DNA of 64,000 nucleotides, taken from NCBI RefSeq assembly GCF_016428875.1, contig NZ_JAELTO010000003.1, positions 1 through 64,000 of the forward strand, given 5' to 3'. The notes below the pieces were generated by a model, which searched no databases, was not told the DNA's origin, and worked only from the letters and a program-made list of their open reading frames with translations. Positions 25,637 to 34,113 of the stretch are shown piece by piece. A program made the translations under genes and the position numbers. This DNA comes from Xylophilus sp. ASV27. GTDB taxonomy: Bacteria; Pseudomonadota; Gammaproteobacteria; Burkholderiales; Burkholderiaceae_C. Every line of letters starts with the position of its first letter. The first letter of the stretch is position 1.

Positions 25637-27337
25637 CTAGTCATTCGCGTAGATGTCCACGTCCTTGGTCTCGCGGATGAACAGCGTGCCGATCACCAGC
25701 GTGATGCCCGCGATCACGATCGGGTACCAGAGGCCGTTGTACATGTTGCCCGTCGAGGCCACGATGGCGAAGGCCGTGGTCGGCAGCAGGCCGCCGAACC
25801 AGCCGTTGCCGATGTGGTAGGGCAGGCTCATCGAGGTGTAGCGGATGCGCGTGGGGAACATCTCCACCAGCATGGCCGCGATCGGGCCGTAGACCATGGT
25901 CACCAGCAGCACCAGCCAGAACAGCAGCAGCACGGTCATGACCTTGTTGACCTTCGCCGGGTCGGCCTTGGCCGGATAGCCCGCGATCTTCAGGTCTTCG
26001 GCCACGCCCTTCTTGAAGGCGGCAATCGCCTTGACGGAAGCCTCGTCGAACTTGGAGTTGACGACGTTGCCGGTGGGCGCCTCGACGCTCTTGCCGCCGA
26101 TCTTCACGACCGCCGCGGAGCCCGGCGCGCCGGCCACGTTCTCATAGCTGACCGAGTTCTGCACCAGGTAGCGCTTGGCGATGTCGCAGGAGCTCCTGAA
26201 GTCGATCTCGCGCGCCACCGGGTTGCCCTGGAACGAGCAGGACGCCGGGTCGGCCGTCACCGTCACCGCGGCCGTGGCCTGCGCGCGGGCGAGGTCGGGG
26301 TTGGCGGCTTCCGTCAGCATCTTGAACACCGGGAAGTAGGTGAGCACGGCCAGCAGGCAGCCGGCCATGATGATCGGCTTGCGGCCGATCTTGTCGGACA
26401 GGGCGCCGAACACCACGAAGAAGGGCGTGCCCAGCAGCAGCGCGACGGCGATCATCAGGTTGGCGGTGGTCGCATCGACCTTCAGTTGCGCCGTGAGGAA
26501 GAACAGCGCGTAGAACTGGCCCGAGTACCAGACCACCGCCTGCCCGGCAGTCAGCCCCACCAGCGCCAGGATCACGATCTTGAGGTTCTTCCACTGGCCG
26601 AAGGACTCGGACAGCGGCGCCTTGGAGGTCTTGCCCTCGGCCTTCATCTTCTGGAAGGCAGGCGACTCCGACAGCGACAGGCGGATCCACACCGAGATGC
26701 CCAGCAGCAGGATCGACACCAGGAACGGAATGCGCCAGCCCCAGTCGTTGAAGGCCGCCTCGCCCATGCCCTCGCGCACGCCCAGGATCACCAGCAGGCT
26801 CAGGAACAGGCCGAGCGTGGCGGTGGTCTGGATCCACGAGGTGTAGGCGCCGCGCTTGCCGTGCGGCGCATGCTCGGCCACGTAGGTGGCGGCGCCGCCG
26901 TATTCGCCGCCGAGCGCCAGGCCCTGCAGCATGCGCAGCGCGATCAGGATCACCGGCGCTGCGACGCCGATGGTGGCGTAGCTGGGCAAGAGGCCGACGA
27001 TGAAGGTCGACAGGCCCATGATCAGGATCGTCACCAGGAAGGTGTACTTGCGCCCGATCATGTCGCCCAGGCGGCCGAACACGATGGCGCCGAAGGGCCG
27101 CACCAGGAAGCCCGCGGCGAAGGCCAGCAGCGCGAAGATGAAGGCAGCGCCCGCATCGAGTCCGCTGAAGAACTGCTTGGCGATGATCGCCGCCAGCGAG
27201 CCGTAGAGGTAGAAGTCGTACCACTCGAACACGGTACCGAGCGACGAGGCGAAGATGACCTTCTTCTCCTCCTTGCTCATGGGCCGGGGGGCCGGATGCG
27301 ACGGAACGCGCCCGCCGGTTGAGGAAATCGTCGACAT
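25637..27337 (-). CDS. MHS-family (metabolite:H+ symporter) MFS transporter with an extra loop domain
   Basis: This 566-residue inner-membrane protein has twelve predicted spans. MHS signatures are FEWYDFYLYGSLA near the N-terminus, GRLGDMIGRKYTF, RMLQGLALGGEYGGAATYVAEHAP and SDKIGRKP. Relatives import organic acids such as alpha-ketoglutarate, shikimate or proline-betaine with protons. A polar insert of about 115 residues (roughly 345-460) separates two C-terminal spans and holds two cysteines (DPASCSFQGNP and RSSCDIAKR); ordinary members lack so large a loop. ATG 27337 follows GGAGACTTCT; the longer frame upstream has no match. The substrate is unknown. Confidence 0.85.
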   Translation of the reverse strand: MSTISSTGGRVPSHPAPRPMSKEEKKVIFASSLGTVFEWYDFYLYGSLAAIIAKQFFSGLDAGAAFIFALLAFAAGFLVRPFGAIVFGRLGDMIGRKYTFLVTILIMGLSTFIVGLLPSYATIGVAAPVILIALRMLQGLALGGEYGGAATYVAEHAPHGKRGAYTSWIQTTATLGLFLSLLVILGVREGMGEAAFNDWGWRIPFLVSILLLGISVWIRLSLSESPAFQKMKAEGKTSKAPLSESFGQWKNLKIVILALVGLTAGQAVVWYSGQFYALFFLTAQLKVDATTANLMIAVALLLGTPFFVVFGALSDKIGRKPIIMAGCLLAVLTYFPVFKMLTEAANPDLARAQATAAVTVTADPASCSFQGNPVAREIDFRSSCDIAKRYLVQNSVSYENVAGAPGSAAVVKIGGKSVEAPTGNVVNSKFDEASVKAIAAFKKGVAEDLKIAGYPAKADPAKVNKVMTVLLLFWLVLLVTMVYGPIAAMLVEMFPTRIRYTSMSLPYHIGNGWFGGLLPTTAFAIVASTGNMYNGLWYPIVIAGITLVIGTLFIRETKDVDIYAND

Positions 27338-27673
27338 AGAAGTCTCCTTGTTGGAATGCTCGCCCGGGCACCACGTCACCCCATGGCGATGGCGCATTCT
27401 TCGCCCCCGCACTGACCCCGCTCTGACGCCAATCCAACAGCAGCTTGCACGGCGCTGACGCGCATCTGACAAACCTGGGTCAAACCCGGAGCCGCACTTT
27501 CGGCATGCGGGAAATCACGGCCGTGCGAGATTCTGCGGCGTGAAAGCCGCCTTCGCGCGGGGAGTTCGCCGACAAGATCAGGTCGCTATAGACTTAATAG
27601 CACACAACCCAGGAAGTACCTGGGCTACATGCATATTTTGTTCAAAATCCGGCCGTGGAACGCCGCAGGATGT
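27338..27673. other. Intergenic region (336 bases)
   Basis: It lies between the start of the symporter gene and the 3' end of the DsbA-like gene, both on the minus strand. The part nearest 27338 should hold the symporter promoter, but I see no clear consensus boxes. Bases 27585-27643 are the dispersed palindromic repeat. The remaining stretch shows nothing recognisable. Confidence 0.6.
27585..27643 (+). repeat. Palindromic repeat copy C
   Basis: GCTAT...AATAGC is followed by CCCAGG-AAGTA-CCTGGG (stem at about 27608-27624) and GCATATTTTG. It aligns over its full length with the minus-strand copy at 5506 and the copies inside liuD and liuB. It sits 30 bases past the stop of the minus-strand DsbA-like gene. 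Confidence 0.75.
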
Positions 27674-28312
27674 TCAGGCCGGCTTCAAACCATTGGGCAG
27701 CGCGTCGGCCTCGGCCCAGACAGGCCCGTCGAACCAGGCATCGCCATCGAGGCAGGCGCGCAGCATGGGCAGGCCGTCGAAGCCCCAGAACAGGCGGCCG
27801 CCGACCTCGAAGCTGGGCACGCCGAACACCCCGCGCGCCAGGGCGGCGTCGGTGTTGGCGCGCAGCAGCGCCTTGACCTCGGCGCCGGCCGGGTCGTGGC
27901 GCAGCGGCAAGGCCGCGGCCAGTGCGGCCAGCCGCTGCGCGTCGTTGGCGTCGGCGCCGCCGTGCCAGACGTGGTCCAGCACCACGCCCGCGACATGGCG
28001 GCTCAGGCTGCCGTCTTCCGACGTGGCCAGCGCCAGCCGCAGCAGGGGCAGCGGGTTGAACGGGTGCACCGCCGGCATCTGCAATGCGATGCCATGCGCG
28101 TGGCCCAGCCACTGCACCTGCCGGTAGGTCCAGGCGCGCTTGGGCGCGATGCCGGCCGGCCCGGGATTGCCATGCTGCTGCAGCAAGGCGCCGAGCAGCA
28201 CCGGGCGATATTCCACCGCGTAGCTCAGGCCTTCCAGCACCTGCGGCAGGCGGCCGAAGGCGAGGTGGGCGAAGGGCGAGACGAAGTCGAGGTAGCAGGT
28301 GATTCTGTGCAT
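27674..28312 (-). CDS. DsbA-family thioredoxin-fold protein, 2-hydroxychromene-2-carboxylate isomerase-like
   Basis: This 212-residue protein has a thioredoxin-like fold with the N-terminal CYLDFVSPFAHLAF motif, in which a serine replaces the redox cysteine of true DsbA; this marks the glutathione S-transferase kappa/HCCA isomerase branch. A VFGVPSFEVGGRLFWGFD segment is the usual cis-proline and substrate-pocket loop. ATG 28312 gives the family N-terminus; the longer frame has no similarity. Family enzymes isomerise naphthalene-pathway chromenes or conjugate glutathione, but no naphthalene genes are present, so the substrate is open. Confidence 0.8.
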   Translation of the reverse strand: MHRITCYLDFVSPFAHLAFGRLPQVLEGLSYAVEYRPVLLGALLQQHGNPGPAGIAPKRAWTYRQVQWLGHAHGIALQMPAVHPFNPLPLLRLALATSEDGSLSRHVAGVVLDHVWHGGADANDAQRLAALAAALPLRHDPAGAEVKALLRANTDAALARGVFGVPSFEVGGRLFWGFDGLPMLRACLDGDAWFDGPVWAEADALPNGLKPA

Positions 28313-28339
28313 GTCAGTTCTCCAATGGCGCCCATGCGC

Positions 28340-28467
28340 TGGCCGCGGCGTATCGATGCGACGCGGCCCACGCGCGCACATCCGCCGGACTGGCGTCGCC
28401 AGGCCGCAGGACGTGTCCCATGGGGGAAGGCGAAGACGCGAAGCGCGCCGCCTGGCGGTGTGTCATG
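28340..28467 (-). repeat. Stem-loop repeat copy b, after the DUF1289 gene
   Basis: The core stem-loop is 28378-28414, with inner arms CTGGC and GCCAG around GTC and outer arms ACATCC and GGACGT. It lies just past the stop of the minus-strand DUF1289 gene at 28468. Differences from the other copies occur in pairs on both arms of the inner stem. Confidence 0.7.
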
Positions 28468-28716
28468 TCACCCCGCGCGGAGCAGCAGACGCTCCCAGAT
28501 GATGCGCTTCTGCGCGTCATCCGCGCGCGACCAGACGCGGATTTCGTCGATGGAGCGGAAGCAGCCTTCGCAGAAGCCGCGATCCGCGTTCATGCGGCAC
28601 ACCGATACGCAGGGCGAGGGCACGTCGGGCGCGCCGCTGCGGGCCCGTGCGACGCGTTGCAGCAGCAGCGAGCGCAGCCGCGCGGCGCTCTCGGGCGCCT
28701 GCGTGTCGACGCTCAT
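28468..28716 (-). CDS. DUF1289 domain protein (Fe-S-type small protein)
   Basis: This 82-residue protein matches DUF1289. Four cysteines occur in the conserved spacing (C36, C40, C49, C52: SPCVSVC, then GFCEGCFRSIDEI), followed by the WSRADDAQKRIIW segment. The cysteine pattern suggests a metal or iron-sulfur site; the family's function is not established. Its start overlaps the stop of the YbaK-like gene by four bases, so the two are co-translated. A stem-loop repeat follows immediately. Confidence 0.85.
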   Translation of the reverse strand: MSVDTQAPESAARLRSLLLQRVARARSGAPDVPSPCVSVCRMNADRGFCEGCFRSIDEIRVWSRADDAQKRIIWERLLLRAG

Positions 28717-29213
28717 CCGGCCTCCTGCGCCACGTCGGCCAGCGGCGCGCCGGTCAGGCGCTCCAGGTCCTGCGGCGCGAGGCGGAACACGCCGTGCGGA
28801 TGGCCGGCGGCCGCCCAGATCTCGTCGAAGCGCAGCAGCGTGCGGTCGATCAGAACCACCGGCGCCACGGCGTGGGCCACCGGCGAGACGCCGCCTATGG
28901 CGAAGCCGGTGCGGGCCTTGACGAAGGCGGCGTCGGCACGGCCCAGCGGGCCGACCAGCGCGGCCACCTTGGCCTCGTCCACGCGGCGGTCGCCGGCGGC
29001 AATGACCAGCACCGCCGCATCGTCGGCCAGGCGGCGGAACACGATGCTCTTGGCGATCTGCCCGAGCGCCACGCCCAGCGCGTCGGCCGCCTGCTGCGCG
29101 GTGCGCGCCGCGCCGTCGAGCAGCACCGGCGCATGCGGATGCCCCGCGCCCTGCAGACAGGCCGCGACACGCCGCACGCCTTCGGGCAGGGGCTTGAGTT
29201 CAGCGCCGCACAT
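28713..29213 (-). CDS. YbaK/EbsC-type aminoacyl-tRNA deacylase
   Basis: This 166-residue protein has the YbaK/ProX editing-domain fold, including VRRVAACLQGAGHP near the N-terminus, the conserved lysine in LGQIAKSIVFR, the VIAAGDRRVDEAKVAAL segment and IGGVSPVAH (GG-x-SP) in the substrate pocket. Family members hydrolyse mischarged tRNA, for example Cys-tRNA(Pro). It starts nine bases after the stop of the HMG-CoA lyase gene on the same strand and is coupled to the DUF1289 gene. The exact aminoacyl-tRNA substrate is not predictable. Confidence 0.85.
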   Translation of the reverse strand: MCGAELKPLPEGVRRVAACLQGAGHPHAPVLLDGAARTAQQAADALGVALGQIAKSIVFRRLADDAAVLVIAAGDRRVDEAKVAALVGPLGRADAAFVKARTGFAIGGVSPVAHAVAPVVLIDRTLLRFDEIWAAAGHPHGVFRLAPQDLERLTGAPLADVAQEAG

Positions 29214-29221
29214 GCCGGCCC

Positions 29222-30130
29222 CTAGCCTTCACGCTTGTTCAGCAGGGCCTTGCCCACGCGCGATTGCGTGGGCCGGCCGATCACGCCGCTGATCCAAGCG
29301 CCGGCATCGACCAGCGCCTCCAGGTCGATGCCGGTCTCGATGCCCATGCCGTGCAGCAGGTAGACCACGTCCTCGGTGGCGACATTGCCGGTGGCGCCCT
29401 TGGCGTAGGGGCAGCCGCCCAGGCCGGCGACGGAGGCGTCGAACTGCCACACGCCCATCTGCAGCGCGGCCAGCGTGTTGGCCAGCGCCTGGCCATAGGT
29501 ATCGTGGTAGTGGCCGGAGACGTCGTCCAGCGCGTAGTGCTGCAGCGCCGCGTCGAGCGCGCGCTGGGTCCTGATCGGCGTGCCCACGCCGATGGTGTCG
29601 GCCACGCCGACGTGCTGCACGCCGATCTCCTTCATGAGGCGCGCCACCAGCGCCACGCGCTCGGGGGCGATGTCGCCTTCGTAGGGGCAGCCCACGCTGC
29701 ACGAGATGGCGGCGCGCACGTAGATGCCGGCCGCCCGCGCCGCAGCGACCACGGGCGCGAAGCGCTCGATGCTCTCGGCGATGCTGCAGTTGATGTTGCG
29801 CTGGCTGAAGGCCTCGCTGGCGGCGCCAAACACCACGATCTCATCGGGCCGCGACGGCAGCGCCGCCTCGTAGCCCTTCATGTTGGGCGTGAGCACCGAA
29901 TAGCGCACGCCGGGCTGGCGCGTGATGCCGGCCATGACCTCGGTCGCATCGGCCATCTGCGGCACCCACTTGGGACTGACGAAGCTGGTGACCTCGATCT
30001 CTTTCAGGCCGGCGGCCTGCAGGCGATGCACCAGTTCGATCTTGGCGGCGGCGGGCACCGGCTGCTTTTCGTTCTGCAGCCCGTCGCGCGGGCCGACGTC
30101 TACGAGTTTGACGCGGGAAGGAATGTTCAT
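29222..30130 (-). CDS. mvaB: Hydroxymethylglutaryl-CoA lyase
   Basis: This 302-residue enzyme cleaves HMG-CoA to acetyl-CoA and acetoacetate, the last step of leucine breakdown. The TIM-barrel motifs are VDVGPRDGLQNE (10-21, with R15 and D16), GHYHDTYG (206-213, metal ligands H207 and H209) and GLGGCPYAKGATGN (237-250, catalytic C240). The length is normal. ATG 30130 gives the standard N-terminus. It is separated from the liu genes (41297-52140) by about 11 kb, so its pathway partners are not in the same operon. A stem-loop repeat lies upstream, after the AraC gene. Confidence 0.92.
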   Translation of the reverse strand: MNIPSRVKLVDVGPRDGLQNEKQPVPAAAKIELVHRLQAAGLKEIEVTSFVSPKWVPQMADATEVMAGITRQPGVRYSVLTPNMKGYEAALPSRPDEIVVFGAASEAFSQRNINCSIAESIERFAPVVAAARAAGIYVRAAISCSVGCPYEGDIAPERVALVARLMKEIGVQHVGVADTIGVGTPIRTQRALDAALQHYALDDVSGHYHDTYGQALANTLAALQMGVWQFDASVAGLGGCPYAKGATGNVATEDVVYLLHGMGIETGIDLEALVDAGAWISGVIGRPTQSRVGKALLNKREG

Positions 30131-30224
30131 GGGCAGGAGTTTCGCGCAATGCGGCAAGGGGCAACAGCGGGATTGTCAGGAGAAACGCATGGCACGGCCC
30201 CGGATGAGGGCATCCGCGCGCAGC

Positions 30225-30345
30225 GGCGCGCCCGAGCGTGGCGCGCATTCATCCAGAGACACCGTGGATCCGGCTCTGCCGGTCCACCGGTGTCGCCCCC
30301 GCAGAGGGGGGTGGCGAAGACACAAAGTGCGTAGCCTGGGGACGA
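30225..30345 (-). repeat. Stem-loop repeat copy c, overlapping the end of an AraC gene
   Basis: The core stem-loop is 30259-30293, with outer arms ACACCG and CGGTGT and inner arms CCGGC and GCCGG around TCT. The AraC regulator gene reads into the element and takes its stop codon (30249-30251) from it. Flanking GACACAAAGTGCGTAGCCTGGGG resembles copy d. Confidence 0.7.
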
Positions 30346-31112
30346 ATGTAAAGGCTGGGCGGCATGCCCAGCGTCTTGCGGAACATGGCGGCAAAGGCGC
30401 TCGGGCTGTCGTAGCCATGCTCCAGCGCCACCTCCAGGATCGAGGCGCCCGCGGCCAGGCGCGGCAGGCTCAGCAGCAGCCGCGCCTGCCGGCACCAGGC
30501 GCCGAAGTTCATGCCGGTCTCGCGCCGGAACAGGCGCGCCAGGGTGCGCTGGTTCATGTGCAGTTGCTGTGCCCAGCCCTCCAGCGTGGCGGGCTGCGCC
30601 GGGTCGCCGACCAGGCCGCCGCAGAGCCGGGCCAGCCCGGCGTGGCGCGGCATGGGCACGTGCAGCGACAGCGCGGGCGCGGCCTCGATCTCGTCCAGCA
30701 GCAGCTCCATGGTGCGCTCCTCGCGGCCGCCCAGCGGGTAGTCCAGCGGCAGCGCCACGGCGCGCAGGATCAGTTCGCGCAGCAATGGGCTGATCTGCAG
30801 CACCCGGCACTCGTCGGCCAGGCCGGGGCGGGTGCCGGGCTCGACGAACACGGTGCGCATGGCCACCGTGCCGACGGTGCGGATCTCGTGCGCGATGCCG
30901 GCCGGCACCCAGACCGCGCGGCCAGGTGGCACGACCCAGCTGCCGGGTGCCGCGCGCACGATCATCACGCCCGATATGGCGTGGATCAGTTGCGCGCGCC
31001 GGTGCGCGTGCAGCGGGATCAGCGCGTCGCAGGCCGGGTCGGTGGCCAGGGCGGCGACGGCGCGCGGCGTGGATTCGCCCTGCTCCGGCCGCAGGTCCGG
31101 CAGATTGTCCAT
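30249..31112 (-). CDS. AraC-family transcriptional regulator (cupin-type sensor)
   Basis: This 287-residue regulator has an N-terminal cupin-like sensor (HAHRRAQLIHAISGVMIV, WVVPPGRAVWVPAGIAHEI) and a C-terminal AraC helix-turn-helix pair (GWAQQLHMNQRTLARLFRRETGMNF, ILEVALEHGYDSPSAFAAMFRKTLGMPPSLY). ATG 31112 gives the shortest sensible N-terminus. The last roughly 28 residues (QATHFVSS through GVSG) are encoded by a dispersed stem-loop repeat and look unlike the family. It is divergent from an MFS transporter and is a paralogue of the AraC gene at 32420-33181. Confidence 0.85.
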   Translation of the reverse strand: MDNLPDLRPEQGESTPRAVAALATDPACDALIPLHAHRRAQLIHAISGVMIVRAAPGSWVVPPGRAVWVPAGIAHEIRTVGTVAMRTVFVEPGTRPGLADECRVLQISPLLRELILRAVALPLDYPLGGREERTMELLLDEIEAAPALSLHVPMPRHAGLARLCGGLVGDPAQPATLEGWAQQLHMNQRTLARLFRRETGMNFGAWCRQARLLLSLPRLAAGASILEVALEHGYDSPSAFAAMFRKTLGMPPSLYIRPQATHFVSSPPPSAGATPVDRQSRIHGVSG

Positions 31113-31197
31113 TTTTCGACGATTCTTGTTATTTCGTAGCGAGATTATCTTGCCGCGCGTTTCTAGCATGGCCCTTTTCCACCAAGAGGTCCCCTGC

Positions 31198-31254
31198 ATG
31201 ACTCGGTTTCCCCCCTCTCCGCAACGCTGCTCCACCCCGGGAGCGCGCCCATGA
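31198..31254 (+). CDS. Possible 18-codon leader ORF coupled to the MFS gene
   Basis: An ORF of 18 codons begins at ATG 31198 after AAGAGG and ends in a TGA that overlaps the MFS transporter start (ATGA at 31251-31254). Translation of this ORF would bring ribosomes to the MFS start. The product (MTRFPPSPQ...) has no recognisable motif. It may be chance. Confidence 0.25.
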   Translation: MTRFPPSPQRCSTPGARP

Positions 31255-32435
31255 ACAAGCGCCGCCTGGGCCTGCTGACCGGTACGCACGCCGTCAATGA
31301 CCTGTACCAGGGACTGGTGCCCGCCCTGCTGCCGTTCATGGCGCTGGAGCGCGGCTACAGCTACACGGCGGTCAGCGGCCTGATGCTGGCGGCCACCGGC
31401 CTGTCCAGCGTGGTGCAGCCGCTGTTCGGCCTGTATGCCGACCGCCATCCGCGCAGCTGGCTGGTGCCCACCGGTTTCCTGGTCGCGGCCTTCGGCGTGG
31501 TGCTGGCCGGCCTGGGCGGCAGCTACCTGCTGACCTGGCTGGCCATGGTGCTATGCGGCCTGGGCATCGCGGCCTACCACCCGCCCGCCACCGTGGCCGC
31601 GCGCGCGGCCGGCGGCGCCTCGCAGAAGGCGATGAGCGTGTTCTCGGTGGGCGGCACCATCGGCGCCTCGTTCGCGCCGCTGCTGGCCGCCGCGGTGGTC
31701 GGCGCGCAGGGGCTGTCGCACAGCTACCTGCTGGGCATTCCGGCGCTGCTGATGGGCCTTGTCTGGTGGGCCGCCAACGCGCGCTCCGCGCCGGCAACAC
31801 AGCCCGCCGGCGGTACACGCACGCGGCAGCAGCCCATGGCGCAGAACGACTGGCGCGCGTTCAGCCTGCTGGTGGCGACCATCGTGGGCTGGTCCATCCC
31901 GTACGTCATGGTGCTGTCCATGCTTTCGCTGTACGTGAGCCGGGAACTGGGCGGCTCACCCTTCATGGCCGCCGCGGTGCTGACCTCGTTCACCGCCGCG
32001 GGCGCGGTGGGCACTCTGTCAGGCGGCTGGCTGGGCGACCACTTCGGGCGCATGCGGCCGATCCGCAGCGGCTACCTGCTGGCCATCCCGATGCTGGCAG
32101 GCCTGGTCGCGGCGCCCAGCCCCGTGGTGGCGCTGGTCTGCACCGCCGGCCTGGGCGTGGCCATGTTCCTGCCGTTCGCGGCGCAGGTGACGCTGGCCCA
32201 GGACTACCTGCCGCGCAACCCGGCCACGGCCAGCGGCATCACGCTGGGGCTGGCGCTGTCGGTGGGCGGCCTGGTGTCGCCGCTGTTCGGCCTGCTGTCG
32301 GACGCGCACGGCCTGCGCTTCACGCTGACCGCCGTGCTGTGCGTGCTGGGCGTGGCGGCCTTGCTGGCGTTCCAGCTGCGCAACCGGGCACCGCACGTGC
32401 CCTCGGCCACCGCGGCGGCCTACCCCGCGAGGTAG
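31251..32435 (+). CDS. MFS transporter, fosmidomycin-resistance (Fsr)-like
   Basis: This 394-residue protein has twelve predicted spans. The N-terminal HAVNDLYQGLVPALLPFM and YADRHPRSWLVPTGF segments are typical of the fosmidomycin-resistance branch of drug:H+ antiporters. It may export a toxic compound, but the native substrate is unknown. It is divergent from one AraC regulator and converges on a second, with a 16-base overlap at the 3' end. Both regulators could respond to the same exported molecule. Confidence 0.8.
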   Translation: MNKRRLGLLTGTHAVNDLYQGLVPALLPFMALERGYSYTAVSGLMLAATGLSSVVQPLFGLYADRHPRSWLVPTGFLVAAFGVVLAGLGGSYLLTWLAMVLCGLGIAAYHPPATVAARAAGGASQKAMSVFSVGGTIGASFAPLLAAAVVGAQGLSHSYLLGIPALLMGLVWWAANARSAPATQPAGGTRTRQQPMAQNDWRAFSLLVATIVGWSIPYVMVLSMLSLYVSRELGGSPFMAAAVLTSFTAAGAVGTLSGGWLGDHFGRMRPIRSGYLLAIPMLAGLVAAPSPVVALVCTAGLGVAMFLPFAAQVTLAQDYLPRNPATASGITLGLALSVGGLVSPLFGLLSDAHGLRFTLTAVLCVLGVAALLAFQLRNRAPHVPSATAAAYPAR

Positions 32436-33181
32436 GCGGTGGGCGCCTGCCCCAGCACGCGCCGGAACATGGTCGAGAACGCGGCCGGGCTGTCGTAGCC
32501 GAAGTCCATGGCAATGGCCGTCACCGGCTCGCCCGCGGCCAGGCGGGCCAGCGCCAGCACCACGCAGGCACGCTGGCGCCATTCGGAGAAGGCCATGCCG
32601 GTCTGCGCGCGGAACAGGCGGCTGAAGGTCCGGTCGCTCATGTGCAGGCGCTGCGCCCAGGCCTGCGGCGAGCCGTGGGCATCGGGCTGGCGCAGGAAGG
32701 ACCTGCACAGCAGCAGCAGGCGGGCGTCGCGCGGCAGCGGGATGTGCAGGGGCAGGGCCGGCATCCGCGCCACCTCGTGCAGCAGCAAGGCCATCAGCGC
32801 GCCGTCGCGGCCCCGCGGGTCGTACTCGGCCGGCAGGTCCACCGCCTCCATCAGCAACTGCCGCAGCAGCGCGGACACGCCGACCACCTGGCAGCCTTCG
32901 CGCGCCGGCACTGCATCGGGCTCGATGTACAGGCTGCGCGTGCTCACGCCCTGCAGCCGCACCTCGTGCTGCACGCCCGCCGGAATCCAGACCGCGCGCT
33001 GGGGCGGGACGACCCAGTTGCCGTCCTGCGTGGCCACCTGCATGACGCCGGTGGCGCCGTACAGCAGCTGTGCGCGGCGGTGCGCATGCGGCCGCAGCCA
33101 ATGCCCGTCCGGGTAGTCGGTGCCGATGGCGACGGCCGGCCGGGCGATGTGGTCGAACTGGTCGATGTGGGCATTGCGCAT
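32420..33181 (-). CDS. AraC-family transcriptional regulator (paralogue)
   Basis: This 253-residue regulator has the same layout as the AraC protein at 30249-31112: a cupin-like sensor (HAHRRAQLLYGATGVMQV, WVVPPQRAVWIPAGVQHEV) and a C-terminal AraC domain (WAQRLHMSDRTFSRLFRAQTGMAF, AIAMDFGYDSPAAFSTMFRRVLGQAPTAY). ATG 33181 starts with MRNAHIDQF and is the usual length. It is divergent from the TauE/SafE permease and convergent with the MFS transporter. The two AraC proteins share clear segment-by-segment similarity and probably arose by duplication. Confidence 0.85.
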   Translation of the reverse strand: MRNAHIDQFDHIARPAVAIGTDYPDGHWLRPHAHRRAQLLYGATGVMQVATQDGNWVVPPQRAVWIPAGVQHEVRLQGVSTRSLYIEPDAVPAREGCQVVGVSALLRQLLMEAVDLPAEYDPRGRDGALMALLLHEVARMPALPLHIPLPRDARLLLLCRSFLRQPDAHGSPQAWAQRLHMSDRTFSRLFRAQTGMAFSEWRQRACVVLALARLAAGEPVTAIAMDFGYDSPAAFSTMFRRVLGQAPTAYLAG

Positions 33182-33295
33182 GGATGTGCAGCCGCCGCGC
33201 GGCTTGGCCGAAACGCAAACATTGTTGACCAGAATGCGAATGCAGGCCAGGCACCGGCCGCCTATCGTTCCTTCATCTTGAAAGGATGGGAAGCG

Positions 33296-34111
33296 ATGGT
33301 CTATCTCCTGTTGGCCTTGTTCGGCGGCCTGAGCGGCGTCACGACGGTGCTGTTCGGCTTCGGCGGCGGCTTCGTGGTGGTGCCCCTGCTCTACCGGGTG
33401 CTGGGCGCCGCTTATGACGCACACGATGCGGCAGGCGAGGCCGCCATGCACATTGCCGTGGCCACATCCACCTGCGTGATGGTCATCAATGCGCTGGCCG
33501 CCACGCGGCGGCATGCGCGTGCCGGCAACATCGACTGGCCCGCGATCCGCACGCTGGCGGCGTTCATCGGCGTGGGCGCGGTGCTGGGCGCGGGGGCGGC
33601 CGTCGCGGCCAGCGCAGACTTGCTGCGCTGGGCCTTCGTGGTCTACCTGGGCATCACCATCCTGGACTGCCTGCTGCGACAGGGCTTCATGTCGCGGCGG
33701 AACTCCGCGGCGCCACGGCCGCTGGCCCCGGCGCAGACGGTCGGGGGCGGCCTGATCATCGGCCTGGTCGCCACCTTCCTGGGCGTGGGCGGCAGCGTCA
33801 TGACGGTGCCGCTGCTGCGCCGCCGCGGCTTCAGCATGACGCGGGCCACCGCCATGGCCAACCCGCTGAGCCTGCCGGTGGCCATTGCCGGCACCGCCAC
33901 CTACATGGCGATGGCCTGGTTCCGCTCCGTGGCGCTGGGCCCCTGGCACGCGGGCTACGTGGACCTGCTCGCCTTCGCGGTGCTGGCCGTGGGATCGCTG
34001 CTGGGCATACGCCTGACCAGCCGCTACATCGGCCGCATACCGGACCGGCTGCATGCGCGGGTCTACATCGGGCTGCTGGCAGTGGTCATGCTCAGCATGA
34101 TGCTGCCATAG
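33296..34111 (+). CDS. TauE/SafE-family membrane permease
   Basis: This 271-residue protein has eight or more hydrophobic segments and the TauE/SafE patterns GGLSGVTTVLFGFGGGFVVVP at the N-terminus and a repeated LIIGLVATFLGVGGSVMTVPLL in the middle. The family is linked to sulfite, sulfonate or anion export. ATG 33296 follows GGATGGGAAGCG. It is divergent from an AraC regulator, which probably controls it, and converges with an acyl-CoA dehydrogenase gene two bases beyond its stop. The substrate is not established. Confidence 0.85.
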   Translation: MVYLLLALFGGLSGVTTVLFGFGGGFVVVPLLYRVLGAAYDAHDAAGEAAMHIAVATSTCVMVINALAATRRHARAGNIDWPAIRTLAAFIGVGAVLGAGAAVAASADLLRWAFVVYLGITILDCLLRQGFMSRRNSAAPRPLAPAQTVGGGLIIGLVATFLGVGGSVMTVPLLRRRGFSMTRATAMANPLSLPVAIAGTATYMAMAWFRSVALGPWHAGYVDLLAFAVLAVGSLLGIRLTSRYIGRIPDRLHARVYIGLLAVVMLSMMLP

Positions 34112-34113
34112 GT

